A program made the position numbers and the translations under genes. This document shows positions 36,446 to 46,208 of a DNA stretch of 64,000 nucleotides, in pieces. A model generated the notes under the pieces. That model saw only the letters and a program-made list of their open reading frames with translations. It had not been told where the DNA came from and ran no database searches. Position 1 is the first letter of the stretch. Every line of letters begins with the position of its first letter. The DNA comes from Mycobacterium decipiens (GTDB lineage Bacteria; Actinomycetota; Actinomycetes; Mycobacteriales; Mycobacteriaceae). The stretch is taken from positions 3,906,001 through 3,970,000 of the forward strand of contig NZ_OY970459.1 in NCBI RefSeq assembly GCF_963853665.1, written 5' to 3'.

Positions 36446-37423
36446 TCAGCGTGGCCTGAGCACGTTCATCGGCGGCCGGTCTACCAGCGACACCGGCCAA
36501 GTCTGCTGGGTGTATCCAGTTCCGTCGGGCCCGGCGGCGCAGAACTGGGTCAACCCGACGCCGGAGTCGGGGATTCCGCAGCGGGACAGCAGGGTCGCGA
36601 TGACCTGGCGGCTCATCGCACCGAGCTCGTCCAGCGGTCGGTTACGGTGCGCCCGCACACCCAAGTTGACCTGGGCGATCGCGTCCAGGCCCAACCGGTC
36701 GAGGGTGTCTACCAACAGGCCGATCTCCACGCCGTAGCCCGGGGCGAACGGCAGCGATGTCAGCAGCTCCCGGCGCGCCGCATACTCGCCGCTCAGCGGT
36801 TGCAGCACATTGCCTAGCTCGGGCCGCAGCGCGGCTAACAGCGGCCGCGCCACCAGCTCGGTGACCCGCCCGCCGCCGGTGGCGCCCGCCCCGCCATTCA
36901 CGTCACTGACCTTGAGCGGCCGTCGGTAGAAGCTCTTGACCAGATGAATGCCGTCCCCGGTGAGCAGCGGACCGAGAAGCCACGGCACGAACATCGGGTG
37001 CGGGTTGATCAAGTCGGAGTCGACGAACACCACGATGTCGCCGCTGGTGGCCGCCAGCGAACGCCACAACGCCTCACCTTTGCCGGGCCGGGTCTGCACC
37101 TCGGGCAACGCCTGTTCGCGGCTGACGACGCGGGCGCCGGCGGCGATGGCCCGGATCTCGGTGTCGTCGGTTGAGCCGGAGTCCAGCACGATAAGTTCGT
37201 CGACCAGGCCATCGACCAGCGGGGAAATGCTGTCGATCACCGATTCGATGGTTTTCTCCTCGTTGAGGGCCGGCAGCACCACCGAAATCGTCCGTCCGGC
37301 CTTGGCCGCTTCCAACTCCCCAATCGTCCAACTGGGACGGTGCCAAGTGCGGGTGTCTCCGGGCAGCGCGGCGCGGACCCCGTCACTGGTGAGATCGCCG
37401 GCGACCAGCTCCGATGCTGTCAT
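36446..37423 (-). CDS. gpgS: Glucosyl-3-phosphoglycerate synthase
   Basis: 325-aa GT81 glycosyltransferase with a GT-A fold: ISVVLPALNEEKTIESVID, LIVLDSGSTDDTE, a metal-binding DxD in VFVDSDLINPHP, and the acceptor-side GYGVEIGLLVDTLDRLGLD. It transfers glucose from NDP-glucose to 3-phosphoglycerate, the first step to 6-O-methylglucose lipopolysaccharides. ATG overlaps the folP2 stop as ATGA. Confidence 0.96.
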   Translation of the reverse strand: MTASELVAGDLTSDGVRAALPGDTRTWHRPSWTIGELEAAKAGRTISVVLPALNEEKTIESVIDSISPLVDGLVDELIVLDSGSTDDTEIRAIAAGARVVSREQALPEVQTRPGKGEALWRSLAATSGDIVVFVDSDLINPHPMFVPWLLGPLLTGDGIHLVKSFYRRPLKVSDVNGGAGATGGGRVTELVARPLLAALRPELGNVLQPLSGEYAARRELLTSLPFAPGYGVEIGLLVDTLDRLGLDAIAQVNLGVRAHRNRPLDELGAMSRQVIATLLSRCGIPDSGVGLTQFCAAGPDGTGYTQQTWPVSLVDRPPMNVLRPR

Positions 37424-38322
37424 GCGAGTCCTCTCACCGTGCGCGTCGGCGGGCGGAGCCCCTGGATCGAGGCCACCATTTCCAGCACCCGCCGGGTGGC
37501 GGCGACCTCATGCACCCGAAACACGCGCGCTCCGGCGGCCGCCGCCCATGCGGTGGCTGCCAGTGTTCCCTCAAGCCGTTCGGTCAAATCCACGCCCAGA
37601 GTCTCCCCGACAAGATCCTTGTTACTCAAAGCCATCAACACGGGCCACCCGGTCATAACAAGATCGGCCACGTGTCGCAACAGGAGCAGCCCATGGAAGG
37701 TGTTTTTGCCGAAATCGTGGGCCGGGTCGATCAGCACCCGGTCGCGGGCCACTCCGGCCGCGACTGCCCGCTCAGCGGCGTCCGTGACCTGGCGAATCGC
37801 GTCATCCACCACACCGCGGGTAGTCGTGCCGTAACTGACCCTGAAGGGTCGCGTGCGGGGCAGCGCGCCGCCGGTGTGCGCGCACACCAGGCCCGCGCCG
37901 AATTCAGCGGCCACCTCGGGCATCGCCGGGTCGACGCCACCCCAGGTGTCGTTGATCAGCTCCGCGCCCGCCATGCAGGCCTCCCTGGCCACCTTTGCGC
38001 GCCAGGTGTCAACGCTGATCAGCTGGTCCGGGTAGGCCCCGCGCAGCCATTCGATGAACGGCACCAGCCGCGCGATCTCGGTGTCGACATCCACGCTTTC
38101 GCCCGGGCCGGCCTTAACGCCGCCGACGTCGATGACATCCGCACCATCGGCGACGGCCCGGTGGACCGCGTCCCTGGCAGCCGCGTCGCCAAACGTCGCA
38201 CCCTTGTCATAGAACGAATCCGGGGTGCGGTTGATGATCGCCATGATCAGCGGGCGATCAGCTGCGACCGGGCGGCCGCACAGCGTTGAAGGGCCGGCTG
38301 ACGCCGGCGGTGTTGCACGCAC
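37420..38322 (-). CDS. folP2: Dihydropteroate synthase homologue FolP2
   Basis: 300 aa, GTG start. The TIM barrel has DHPS motifs (LIMAIINRTPDSFYDKGA, ADVIDVGGVKAGPGE, ISVDTW, ELINDTWGG, LIDPAHDFGKNTFHGLLLLR), but the second family member in mycobacteria is reported to lack DHPS activity. The N-terminus RATPPASAGPSTLCGR has one copy of a TPPAxAG segment that I recall as repeated in H37Rv. A link to methylglucose lipopolysaccharide is suggested only by overlap with gpgS. Confidence 0.92.
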   Translation of the reverse strand: MRATPPASAGPSTLCGRPVAADRPLIMAIINRTPDSFYDKGATFGDAAARDAVHRAVADGADVIDVGGVKAGPGESVDVDTEIARLVPFIEWLRGAYPDQLISVDTWRAKVAREACMAGAELINDTWGGVDPAMPEVAAEFGAGLVCAHTGGALPRTRPFRVSYGTTTRGVVDDAIRQVTDAAERAVAAGVARDRVLIDPAHDFGKNTFHGLLLLRHVADLVMTGWPVLMALSNKDLVGETLGVDLTERLEGTLAATAWAAAAGARVFRVHEVAATRRVLEMVASIQGLRPPTRTVRGLA

Positions 38323-38505
38323 GTATCCATAGTGCCTGGTTACCGCCCAGCCCCCGGTGCGGGTATCGAGACCGCTTTCAGGGCTGCCCGACGTTCGGGC
38401 GGACGCACGCTGCGCGCCGTTTCGACGCCATCGGCGCAGACTCGATGAAACCGAGCCCGGTGGGGAGGCGGAAAGCCGCTCCCCGGGGCCGCTCCCCCAG
38501 GACCG

Positions 38506-40299
38506 CTAGCCCTGCGGTCGCTTGCCGGTCGCTACCTCCTCGGGGTAGTCGGCGTAGTAGGGCACATATCCTTCGTCGCGGCCGGCCAGTACGTACAGCG
38601 GGTCCTCGACGTCGGCGCCATAGGCCTGGTTGCGCAGGTCCACCTTGCGGCTCTTGAATGTCGTGGTGTGCGCCAACGACTCCACTACCCGCACGAAGAG
38701 CGGAAGCGCATAGCCGGGCAGCTGACCATAGACCGTGCGGGCCAGCGCCTGGCCGTCAAACTCGGCGCCGTCACGCAACTTGATGGCGGCCATCCCAGCG
38801 CGGCCGCCGGTGCGTGGAATCTGGACGCCGTAGACCGTGCACTCCTCGACGACCGCTACGGCCGCCAGAGCCGCTTCGACCTGCGTGGTCGCGACATTCT
38901 CGCCCTTCCAGCGGAAGGTGTCGCCCAGCCGGTCGACGAACGCGGCATGACCCATGCCCTGCGGGCTCATCACGTCACCGGTGTTGAACCAACAATCGCC
39001 GTCCCGAAAAGCGTTGCGCACCAACTTCTTTTCGCTGGCAGCCGAGTCGGTATAGCCGTCGAACGGCTGCAGCCGGTTGACCCGGCTGAGCAACAGGCCG
39101 GGCTCTCCGTCGGGTACCCGACGCACCCGCCCGCTCTCGTCCCGCAGCGGTTCGCCGGTGTCCGGGTCGTACTCCACATAGGCAAGCGGCATCGGCGATA
39201 CCCCGGCGGTCCTGGGCACATTGAAGATGTTGATAAACGCCGAATTGCCTTCGCTGGCGGCGTAGAACTCGCACACCCGCGCGATCCCGAAGCGGGCAGT
39301 GAACTCATCCCAGATCTCCGGCCGCAGCCCGTTGCCACAGATCACCCGCACCTGGTGGGCTCGGTCGGTCGGCTTGGGCGGCTGGTTGAGCAGATACCGG
39401 CAGATCTCGCCTATGTAGATGAACGCGGTGGCCCGATTGGCGATCACCTCGTCCCAGAACCGCGACGCCGAGAACGACTTGCCCAGCGCCAGGGTCGCCC
39501 CGGAATTGATCACCGACGACAACGCGACCGTCAACGCGTTGTTGTGGTACAGCGGCAGGCAGCTGTAGAGCGTGTCGGATCCCTTCAGCCGCAGCCCCAT
39601 CCCGCCGAAGGTGGCCAGTGCCCGCAACCACCGCTGATGCGTCATCACGCTGGCCTTGGGAAATCCGGTCGTGCCCGAGGTGAAGATATAGAAGGCCGTA
39701 CTCTTGGCCTGCACCGCCGACACCGACGCCGGGTTGGTGGCGGGCGCGGTCGTGGCGAATCGCTCCAAGTCTTCGACGGTGAGCACGTCGCCCGCTATGG
39801 GGACCGCCGAGGCGCCACATTCGGCCACGGCGCTGACCAGGTCGGACTCCGCGATCAGCACCTTTGCGTCCAGCAGACCCAGGCTGTGGGCCAGCACCTC
39901 GCCGCGCTGGTGGTAGTTGAGCATGCCGGCGATGGCGCCGCACTTGACCGTGGCCAGCATTGCCAGCACGGTGTTGGGCGAGTTGCGCATCATGATCCCA
40001 ACGACGTCGCCGGGGCCGACACCGCGGGCGGCCAGCACCGCGGCGTACCGGTTGGCGGTGGCGTTGGCGTCGCGGTAGGTCAGCTGCTGGTCGCCGAACT
40101 TCAGGAAGACTCGGTCGCCGTAGCGGGCGGCCCGGTCCTGGAACACCGTGCCAATCGACGCCCTGGAGTTCGGCCCGGCCAGCAGCCCGGTCATCGCCCC
40201 GCGCACGATCGACGGCGTGTCGGCCAACACTCGCGGCACCCGAGCTGCGAGATCGGTCAGCCTGACCGTCGTGCGTGCGCCACCGTCATGATCGGACAC
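38506..40299 (-). CDS. fadD6: Fatty-acid-CoA ligase FadD6 (FATP type)
   Basis: 597-aa acyl-CoA synthetase. AMP-binding motif FYIFTSGTTGFPKASVMTHQ, then CEFYAASEGNSAFINIFNV, the hinge region WFNTGDVMSPQGMGHAAFVD and DRLGDTFRWKGENVATTQVE. Its arrangement matches very-long-chain acyl-CoA synthetases that also help fatty acid uptake. It lies 47 bp downstream of the LOG-family gene and 183 bp upstream of folP2. Confidence 0.95.
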   Translation of the reverse strand: MSDHDGGARTTVRLTDLAARVPRVLADTPSIVRGAMTGLLAGPNSRASIGTVFQDRAARYGDRVFLKFGDQQLTYRDANATANRYAAVLAARGVGPGDVVGIMMRNSPNTVLAMLATVKCGAIAGMLNYHQRGEVLAHSLGLLDAKVLIAESDLVSAVAECGASAVPIAGDVLTVEDLERFATTAPATNPASVSAVQAKSTAFYIFTSGTTGFPKASVMTHQRWLRALATFGGMGLRLKGSDTLYSCLPLYHNNALTVALSSVINSGATLALGKSFSASRFWDEVIANRATAFIYIGEICRYLLNQPPKPTDRAHQVRVICGNGLRPEIWDEFTARFGIARVCEFYAASEGNSAFINIFNVPRTAGVSPMPLAYVEYDPDTGEPLRDESGRVRRVPDGEPGLLLSRVNRLQPFDGYTDSAASEKKLVRNAFRDGDCWFNTGDVMSPQGMGHAAFVDRLGDTFRWKGENVATTQVEAALAAVAVVEECTVYGVQIPRTGGRAGMAAIKLRDGAEFDGQALARTVYGQLPGYALPLFVRVVESLAHTTTFKSRKVDLRNQAYGADVEDPLYVLAGRDEGYVPYYADYPEEVATGKRPQG

Positions 40300-40346
40300 T
40301 TAGCCCTCGATTCGTTCGGAAAAGTCGAATTGGTTGCCAACCAACC

Positions 40347-40910
40347 TCAGGCCGGTGCGCAGGCCCGAAGCGCGTCATCAACGTTATCGACCACCACCAA
40401 GCGCTCCATCGCCGCATCTGAGACATAGCCGGTGTCGTTCAGCCGGCACAGCCATGCCCGAAATCCGTCGTAATGCCCCCAAGGATCCAACAACACGATG
40501 GGTTTCTCATGCACCCCGAGGTATCCCTCGGTCCACGCGTTCAACAGCTCGTCCAGGGTGCCGACACCACCTGGCAGCGTAATGAACGCGTTGGCGCGAT
40601 CCTCCATAATCTGCTTGCGCTCCCACATCGTGTCGGTGACGATCAACTCGTCGGCGTCGTGGTCGGCCAGTTCGCGGTAGACCAGCATCTTGGGGATCAC
40701 GCCGACGGTCCAGCCGCCGCGGGCCCGGGCACCAGAGGCAACCGCCCCCATCGCGGAAACGTGACCACCGCCCCACACCAGCGTCCAGCCACGCTCGGCA
40801 ATGGCCTCGCCGAGCGTAGCGGCGAGTTCCAGTAGTTCCGGATGCGTCGGCGCGGCCGCGCAGTACACAGCCACAGTCCAATCACCAGTCAAGTCGCTCG
40901 TCGCCGACAT
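40347..40910 (-). CDS. LOG-family nucleoside 5'-monophosphate phosphoribohydrolase (Rv1205-like)
   Basis: 187 aa from the ATG at 40910; the longer frame upstream overlaps the divergent ATPase gene. The LOG family signature is complete: GGGHVSAMGAVASGARARGG, WERKQIMEDRANAFITLPGG and PGGVGTLDELLNAWTEGYLG. These enzymes release free base from cytokinin-type nucleotides. In M. tuberculosis this protein is known as a proteasome substrate whose build-up releases aldehydes. Confidence 0.94.
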   Translation of the reverse strand: MSATSDLTGDWTVAVYCAAAPTHPELLELAATLGEAIAERGWTLVWGGGHVSAMGAVASGARARGGWTVGVIPKMLVYRELADHDADELIVTDTMWERKQIMEDRANAFITLPGGVGTLDELLNAWTEGYLGVHEKPIVLLDPWGHYDGFRAWLCRLNDTGYVSDAAMERLVVVDNVDDALRACAPA

Positions 40911-41006
40911 ACACCAGAACGTAGACCAACGGCGCGGACGCCGTACACATTTGCCCATCGCTCCGCCCAAATGTCCCTGGGCCGAAGCGCGCCATAAAAT
41001 CCGGCG

Positions 41007-43325
41007 ATGCGCTGGGTAGCTGCTCCGAACGAAGCCGTCGTGAACCGAGTGGAGGCCGCCGTCGAGAGTCCGGACTGGTCCGGGGTGGTGCTCGTCGGGC
41101 CGGACGGCGTCGGCAAGACGCTGCTGGCACAACTTGTTTCCGAGCGGGTCATGGCCAGGGTCGGCCGGGCTCGCTGGGTCGCGGGCACCGCGCCAGGGCG
41201 GGCCATCCCGTTCGGCGCCTTCCGCCATTTGATTGGCCTGCCCTCTTCCGGGACCGATATCGGGCGGCCCGCTGCCCTGCTGCGGGCGGCGCGCAAACAC
41301 CTGACCGGCGACGCTGGCGATCTGCTCCTGATGATCGACGACGCACACGACCTGGACACACTGTCGGCCACCTTGATATACCAGCTGGCGCGGGCACGAG
41401 CGGCGCGGCTGGTGGTCACCGTGCGGTCGGGGGCCAAGCTACCCGACGCAGTCGCCGCGCTGTGGTCTGACTATCTGCTCACCCGGGTCGACATCGAACA
41501 GCTCGATAGGGCCCAGACCACGGCGTTGGTGGAGTCAGCGCTGGACGTGACGCTGAACGTCGCCAATGCCGACGAGGTCTTCCGGCGCAGTCTGGGCAAC
41601 CCGTTGTATTTGCGGCATCTCGTCGTCGGCGGCGGTTTGGAGTACGTCGACGGCCAGTGGCGCTGTCGGGGCGAGGATCGGCTACCGCTATCCGGCCTAG
41701 TCGACGAATACCTAACCGCCCTGTCCGAACCGGCCCGCACCGTCGTCGACTACCTCGCCATCGCCGGACCATTGCCGCGCGCCGACCTGGTTGCCCTGGT
41801 TGGTGGCGGGGGCTTGGACGCGCTCGGGCAAGCCGAAGCCGCGGGTGCCGTGCGCTCCGCTCCCAACGGCGAAACCAGCGACATCTTTGTTGGCCATCCG
41901 CTGTACGCCGATCGCTCCCGCGGCATGCTCACCGCCGACAGGGCACGTGCGCTGCGCACATCGGTGGTCACCCAGCTGGCCAAGCACCCGTGCGACCATG
42001 TCAGCGATCAATTGCGACTGTCCGTGCTGGCCACCGATACCCCAGCCATCCCCGCGCCGGACACGGTCGCGGATGCGGTGACAGCGGCCGCGCAGGCACT
42101 GCGGCTTGGCGACGTGCAGCTCGCCGAGCGGTTGGCCCGAGCGGCGCTGGACCGATCGGACACGCTGGCGGCACGCCTACCCTTGGCGTACGCGCTCGCT
42201 TGGCAGGGCCGTGGTCGCGAAGCCGGTGCGGTGCTAGCGGCGGTGGATCCCGCCACATTGACCGAGACCGAGCTGATGGCCTGGGCGATACCGCGGGCGG
42301 CGAATCAGTTCTGGATGCTCGACGAGCCCGAGCGCGCCACCGCGTTTCTGCAGACGACCCGAAACCGCGTTACCGAACCCACAGCCCGCAGCACCCTCGA
42401 CGCCCTGACGGCCACGTTCGCCATGAACTCCGCAAACTTGCCGCGGGCCATCAGACTGGCCAGTGACGTGCTGTCCGGACCGGGCGCCGGGGACATGGCC
42501 GTGGCTTGGGCCGCCAGCGCCGCCGCCTTGTCCTCGGCGCGAATGGGCCGGTTCGGCGACGTCGACCGGCTGGCCGAACAGGCGGCGGCCGCCGAACATC
42601 CGGGGCTGCTGCGGTTTACCGTGGGCCTGGCTCAGGTCACGTCGTTGCTGATGGCAGGCGACGTCGCGCAGGCGCACACGCTGGCCCAGCGGTTCACCGA
42701 CTTCGCCGAGCTGCAGCAACCCGGCCGGGCCATCGGTGAAGTGCTACTGGCCTACGTGCTGATCGTCAAAGGCGAATTCGGCGTCGCGGCATCGATGCTG
42801 GAGCCGGCCGCCGCCACGCTGGAACGAACCGGCTACTCGTGGGGTCCGCTGTCGCTGATGCTGTTGGCGACGGCTATCGCACAGCAAGGCGACATCGCCG
42901 AGTCCGCAAAAGCGTTGCGACGCGCTGAAACTCGGCACGGAACCAAGTCCGCGTTGTTCGCGCCCGAGCTCGGTCTGGCTAGGGCCTGGACCAGAGCGGC
43001 CGCCCGGGACACGACGGGGGCGATCGCGGCGGCCCGTGAGGCGGCCCGCACAGCCGCGCGTGCCGGGCAGTCGGCAATAGCGCTGCGCGCCTGGCATGAC
43101 GCCGTTCGGTTGGGCGACATCCGCGCAGTGGACCCGGTGACCCATCTGGCCACCGAAATGGACTGCACGGTAGGAAATGTCGTCGTCAAGCATGCCCGTG
43201 GCCTAGCCGACGGAGATGCGGCCGCCCTGACGGCGGTGGCTGCCGAGCTGGCTGGGATCGGGATGGCTGCCGCGGCAGCCGACGCGACAGAGGCGGCCGC
43301 GCGGTTCGGGCGACGGGAGCGCTAG
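41007..43325 (+). CDS. AAA-type ATPase, LuxR-regulator-like but without HTH (Rv1204c+Rv1203c fused)
   Basis: 772 aa. The N-terminal P-loop ATPase ([20 protein letters not shown]; Walker [14 protein letters not shown]) is followed by a long helical TPR-like region. Architecture follows large LAL/LuxR-type regulators, but the reading ends at AARFGRRER, where such proteins normally continue into a LuxR DNA-binding helix-turn-helix; none is present. In H37Rv I recall two separate genes here (562 and 194 aa), so this looks like the undivided form. It is convergent with dapE, the two stop codons sharing CTAG at 43322-43325. Confidence 0.85.
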   Translation: MRWVAAPNEAVVNRVEAAVESPDWSGVVLVGPDGVGKTLLAQLVSERVMARVGRARWVAGTAPGRAIPFGAFRHLIGLPSSGTDIGRPAALLRAARKHLTGDAGDLLLMIDDAHDLDTLSATLIYQLARARAARLVVTVRSGAKLPDAVAALWSDYLLTRVDIEQLDRAQTTALVESALDVTLNVANADEVFRRSLGNPLYLRHLVVGGGLEYVDGQWRCRGEDRLPLSGLVDEYLTALSEPARTVVDYLAIAGPLPRADLVALVGGGGLDALGQAEAAGAVRSAPNGETSDIFVGHPLYADRSRGMLTADRARALRTSVVTQLAKHPCDHVSDQLRLSVLATDTPAIPAPDTVADAVTAAAQALRLGDVQLAERLARAALDRSDTLAARLPLAYALAWQGRGREAGAVLAAVDPATLTETELMAWAIPRAANQFWMLDEPERATAFLQTTRNRVTEPTARSTLDALTATFAMNSANLPRAIRLASDVLSGPGAGDMAVAWAASAAALSSARMGRFGDVDRLAEQAAAAEHPGLLRFTVGLAQVTSLLMAGDVAQAHTLAQRFTDFAELQQPGRAIGEVLLAYVLIVKGEFGVAASMLEPAAATLERTGYSWGPLSLMLLATAIAQQGDIAESAKALRRAETRHGTKSALFAPELGLARAWTRAAARDTTGAIAAAREAARTAARAGQSAIALRAWHDAVRLGDIRAVDPVTHLATEMDCTVGNVVVKHARGLADGDAAALTAVAAELAGIGMAAAAADATEAAARFGRRER

Positions 43326-44386
43326 CCGCCCAAGTAGCGGCGCAGCACGTCGACGGCCGCGGTAATCTTGCCGATCGGCACTCGTTCGTCGCGGCAGTGC
43401 GCCAGATTGGGATCACCCGGCCCGTAATTGACCGCCGGAATGCCCAAGGCGGCGAATCGCGACACGTCGGTCCAGCCGAATTTGGCCCGCACCTGCCCGC
43501 CGGCGGCCTCCACCAAGGCCTTCGCCGCGGGCTGGGACAGACCGGGCAGCGCACCCGCCGCGGCGTCCGTCTGTTCGATCCGCACGTCGAGCCCGTCGAA
43601 CACGTCATGGACATGTTGCAATGCCGCGGCCACCGACCGGTCCGGGGCAAAACGGTAGTTGACCGTGACCGAGGCCGCATCGGGAATCACGTTGCCGGCG
43701 ACGCCACCTGCTACACGCACCGCCGAAAGGCCCTCACGGTACGTGCAACCGTCGATGTCAACGCTGCGCGCCCGGTAGGCCGCCAACCGGTCCAGCACAG
43801 CGCCCAGTTTGTGGATCGCGTTGTCGCCCAACCAAGAACGCGCCGAATGCGCGCGAGTTCCGGTCGCGCTGAGGACGACACGCAATGTGCCCTGGCAGCC
43901 GGCCTCGATGCAGCCGGCGGTGGGCTCGCCCAAGATGGCGACGTCCGCGGCCAGCCAGTCCGGCAGCTCGCGCTCAATACGGCCCAAACCGTTTGCCGCC
44001 GAATCGATTTCCTCGCAGTCGTAGAACACCAGCGTCAGATCGTGCGCCGGCTCGGCCACCGTGGCGGCCAGATGAAGGAAGACCGCGTCGCCGGATTTCA
44101 TGTCAGCCGCACCGCAGCCATGCAGCTCGTCATTCTCCCGCCGGCTGGGCAGGTTGTCGGCCGCCGGCACGGTGTCCAGGTGTCCGGCCAGCAGCACCCG
44201 AGAGGGCCGGTTCAGCCGGGTCCGCGCCAGCACGGCGTTGCCGTTGCGAATGACCTCGAACCCCGACGCCTGAACGCGCAACGCAGCTTCCACTTCGTCG
44301 GCGATGCGCGCCTCATTCCTCGACTCGCTAGGAATATCAACGAGCGCCGCCGTCAGCTCAACGGGATCCCCGCGCAAGTCCAGCAC
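43322..44386 (-). CDS. dapE: Succinyl-diaminopimelate desuccinylase
   Basis: 354 aa from GTG 44386; the open frame extends further upstream through the palindrome but without homology. M20 metallopeptidase: [17 protein letters not shown] and [14 protein letters not shown] (zinc ligands), [12 protein letters not shown] (catalytic Glu), [17 protein letters not shown], and the last zinc ligand in LAHCRDERV. It makes L,L-diaminopimelate for lysine and peptidoglycan. It is divergent from dapD, which acts two steps earlier, with a 100 bp shared intergenic region. Confidence 0.95.
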   Translation of the reverse strand: MLDLRGDPVELTAALVDIPSESRNEARIADEVEAALRVQASGFEVIRNGNAVLARTRLNRPSRVLLAGHLDTVPAADNLPSRRENDELHGCGAADMKSGDAVFLHLAATVAEPAHDLTLVFYDCEEIDSAANGLGRIERELPDWLAADVAILGEPTAGCIEAGCQGTLRVVLSATGTRAHSARSWLGDNAIHKLGAVLDRLAAYRARSVDIDGCTYREGLSAVRVAGGVAGNVIPDAASVTVNYRFAPDRSVAAALQHVHDVFDGLDVRIEQTDAAAGALPGLSQPAAKALVEAAGGQVRAKFGWTDVSRFAALGIPAVNYGPGDPNLAHCRDERVPIGKITAAVDVLRRYLGG

Positions 44387-44401
44387 AACACCAACCCTAG
44401 T

Positions 44402-44467
44402 TCGCCGAGCAGACACGGAATCGCACCACCGGAAGCTTTGGGATGCGATTCCGTGTCTGCTCGGCGA
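44402..44467. repeat. 24 bp-arm palindromic repeat between divergent dapE and dapD
   Basis: Perfect 24 bp arms (44402-44425 and 44444-44467), core GAGCAGACACGGAATCGCA, with an 18-base loop. It is the same arm family as the repeat at 32441-32498, differing at about one base in the shared core. It takes up 66 of the 100 bp between the two start codons, so it must overlap or crowd both promoters. Confidence 0.85.
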
Positions 44468-44486
44468 CCAAAGTAACCTGACCGTC

Positions 44487-45431
44487 GTGACTGGAGCTGC
44501 AGGCATCGGGCTGGCGACCCTCGCCTCTGACGGGTCGGTCCTCGACGCCTGGTTTCCCACCCCCGAGCTGACCGCATCGGGCACCGGCGCGACATCGCGA
44601 CTGGCTCTATCCGACGTTCCCGCCGAGCTGACCGCGCTGATCGGCCGCGACGACGACCGAAGCACCGAGACCATTGCGGTCCACACGGTCATCGGCTCGC
44701 TCGATGATGTCGCCGCCGACGCTTACGACGCCTACCTGCGGCTCCACCTCCTGTCCCATCGCCTGGTCGCGCCGCATGGGCTGAACGCCGACGGCTTGTT
44801 CGGCGTATTGACCAATGTGGTGTGGACCAATCACGGACCCTGCGCCATCGACGGTTTCGAGGCGGTGCGGGCGCGGCTGCGCCGCCGCGGACCGGTGACG
44901 GTATATGGCGTCGACAAGTTTCCCCGGATGGTCGACTACGTGGTACCCACCGGCGTCCGCATCGCCGACGCCGACCGGGTGCGGTTGGGCGCTCATCTGG
45001 CTCCGGGCACCACCGTGATGCACGAGGGCTTCGTCAACTACAACGCCGGCACCCTGGGCGCCTCGATGGTGGAGGGCCGCATCTCGGCGGGCGTGGTGGT
45101 GGGTGACGGCTCCGATGTCGGCGGCGGAGCGTCGATCATGGGTACGCTGTCCGGCGGCGGGACGCAGGTCATTTCGATCGGCAAGCGCTGTCTGCTCGGC
45201 GCCAATTCCGGCCTCGGCATCTCACTGGGTGATGACTGCGTGGTGGAGGCCGGGCTCTACGTCACCGCCGGCACCAGGATCACCACGCCCGACGGCAGCT
45301 CGGTCAAGGCGCGTGAGCTCTCCGGGAGCAGCAATCTGCTGTTCCGCCGCAATTCGATGACCGGTGCGGTCGAGGTGGTGGCCCGCGACGGTCGGGGTAT
45401 CGCCCTCAACGAGGATCTGCACGCCAACTAA
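44487..45431 (+). CDS. dapD: Tetrahydrodipicolinate N-succinyltransferase
   Basis: 314 aa from GTG 44487 ([20 protein letters not shown]); the open frame upstream passes through the palindrome. The C-terminal half is a left-handed beta-helix of hexapeptide repeats ([57 protein letters not shown]), trimeric in known structures. It transfers succinate from succinyl-CoA to tetrahydrodipicolinate in lysine/DAP synthesis. It is the last conserved gene before the NRPS insertion. Confidence 0.95.
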   Translation: MTGAAGIGLATLASDGSVLDAWFPTPELTASGTGATSRLALSDVPAELTALIGRDDDRSTETIAVHTVIGSLDDVAADAYDAYLRLHLLSHRLVAPHGLNADGLFGVLTNVVWTNHGPCAIDGFEAVRARLRRRGPVTVYGVDKFPRMVDYVVPTGVRIADADRVRLGAHLAPGTTVMHEGFVNYNAGTLGASMVEGRISAGVVVGDGSDVGGGASIMGTLSGGGTQVISIGKRCLLGANSGLGISLGDDCVVEAGLYVTAGTRITTPDGSSVKARELSGSSNLLFRRNSMTGAVEVVARDGRGIALNEDLHAN

Positions 45432-46002
45432 CCCAAGGTTGGCGACGGGTTCTGACCCGTCGCACTGGCTGATTCCATTGCCGACCGACGGCACCTTTGC
45501 CGGACATCGGCCAATAAAACCAGGGTGAACAAAACTCCCCGACCTCCTGCGCCGGCTGACGGTGGTAGGTCCATCGCGGCTTGCGCGAAGCGCGGGTCGG
45601 CATCATGGTCATGATTTTGGGAAGTTCGCCGCGCCGCCGATGGTAGCGAACAGGCTTGCCGGTGCCGTTCCACGATGAGCCCGTAGAAGCCGCTGGTCCC
45701 GGTGGCCGGTAGGCGGTGCAGCGCCAAGTCGGTGGCGATGTGCAGCTTCCCGCGGTGCAGTTTGCACATCCCGGCTTCGTATCTGCCGTCCAGCGGTTGC
45801 TCGGCTTCCCGAACTCATTGTCGAACGGGCTTGCCGAACGCAAGACCAGACCCGTCAACCATCGATTCGGCCGGGCATGGCCTGCCGACTGCCAATATTC
45901 TTACCGCCTGCAACTGTTGCCGTTACCTACTCTCGTAGGCTGCAACTCCCGCGCGGGGCAGTTCTTGCAAGCGACAGCTCTATTCGATGACTAGGTAGGC
46001 CG
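45432..46002. other. 571 bp without a recognised gene, left edge of the NRPS insertion
   Basis: Open frames exist on both strands (for example 45428-45858 on the minus strand), but their translations are rich in Arg, Pro and Trp, match no family I know and lack ribosome sites. I could not identify a transposase remnant. The last ~40 bases, with TTGCAA at 45965 and AGGTAGG before the GTG at 46003, presumably hold the promoter of the NRPS operon. Confidence 0.5.
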
Positions 46003-46185
46003 GTGAGCATCAATCCGTTTGACGACGACAGCCGCTTCCTCGGTTTGCTCAACAAGGAGGAACAGCACATCCCAGGCGAGCCGGCTCGCGCTGGGTGCCT
46101 GGACTATATCGAGCGGAACTGGGCCGACATTCGGCCGCAGCGTCTGCGCGAGAAGCTGGCGCAACACCGGGCTTGCGACGCCTAG
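46003..46185 (+). CDS. MbtH-like protein with its central motif deleted
   Basis: 60 aa, GTG start. The family beginning ([17 protein letters not shown]) and end ([20 protein letters not shown]) are plain. The central SLWPxFAxxPAGWRVV stretch is missing: QH is followed at once by IPGEPARAG, about 15 codons shorter than MbtH of M. tuberculosis. That stretch carries two of the three tryptophans that grip the adenylation domain, so function as an NRPS chaperone is doubtful. The reading frame is kept. It lies 23 bp upstream of the NRPS start. A chaperone from another cluster could replace it. Confidence 0.8.
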   Translation: MSINPFDDDSRFLGLLNKEEQHIPGEPARAGCLDYIERNWADIRPQRLREKLAQHRACDA

Positions 46186-46208
46186 ACCGTCTGGGTTGTA
46201 GCGGCCGG

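Noticed and set aside
38668..40428. 586-codon open frame antisense to fadD6
   Set aside because: It mirrors the GC-rich third positions of fadD6 and has no family resemblance; other long antisense frames (for example 22366-23460 opposite htrA) are rejected for the same reason.
45406..45858. Minus-strand frames left of the mbtH-like gene as a transposase remnant
   Set aside because: No DDE motif, terminal inverted repeats or target duplication could be seen.
45985..46003. Possible IdeR iron box (CTAGGTAGGCCGG) before the mbtH-like gene
   Set aside because: Too few matches to the 19 bp palindromic consensus and no dyad symmetry; nothing else shows a siderophore locus.
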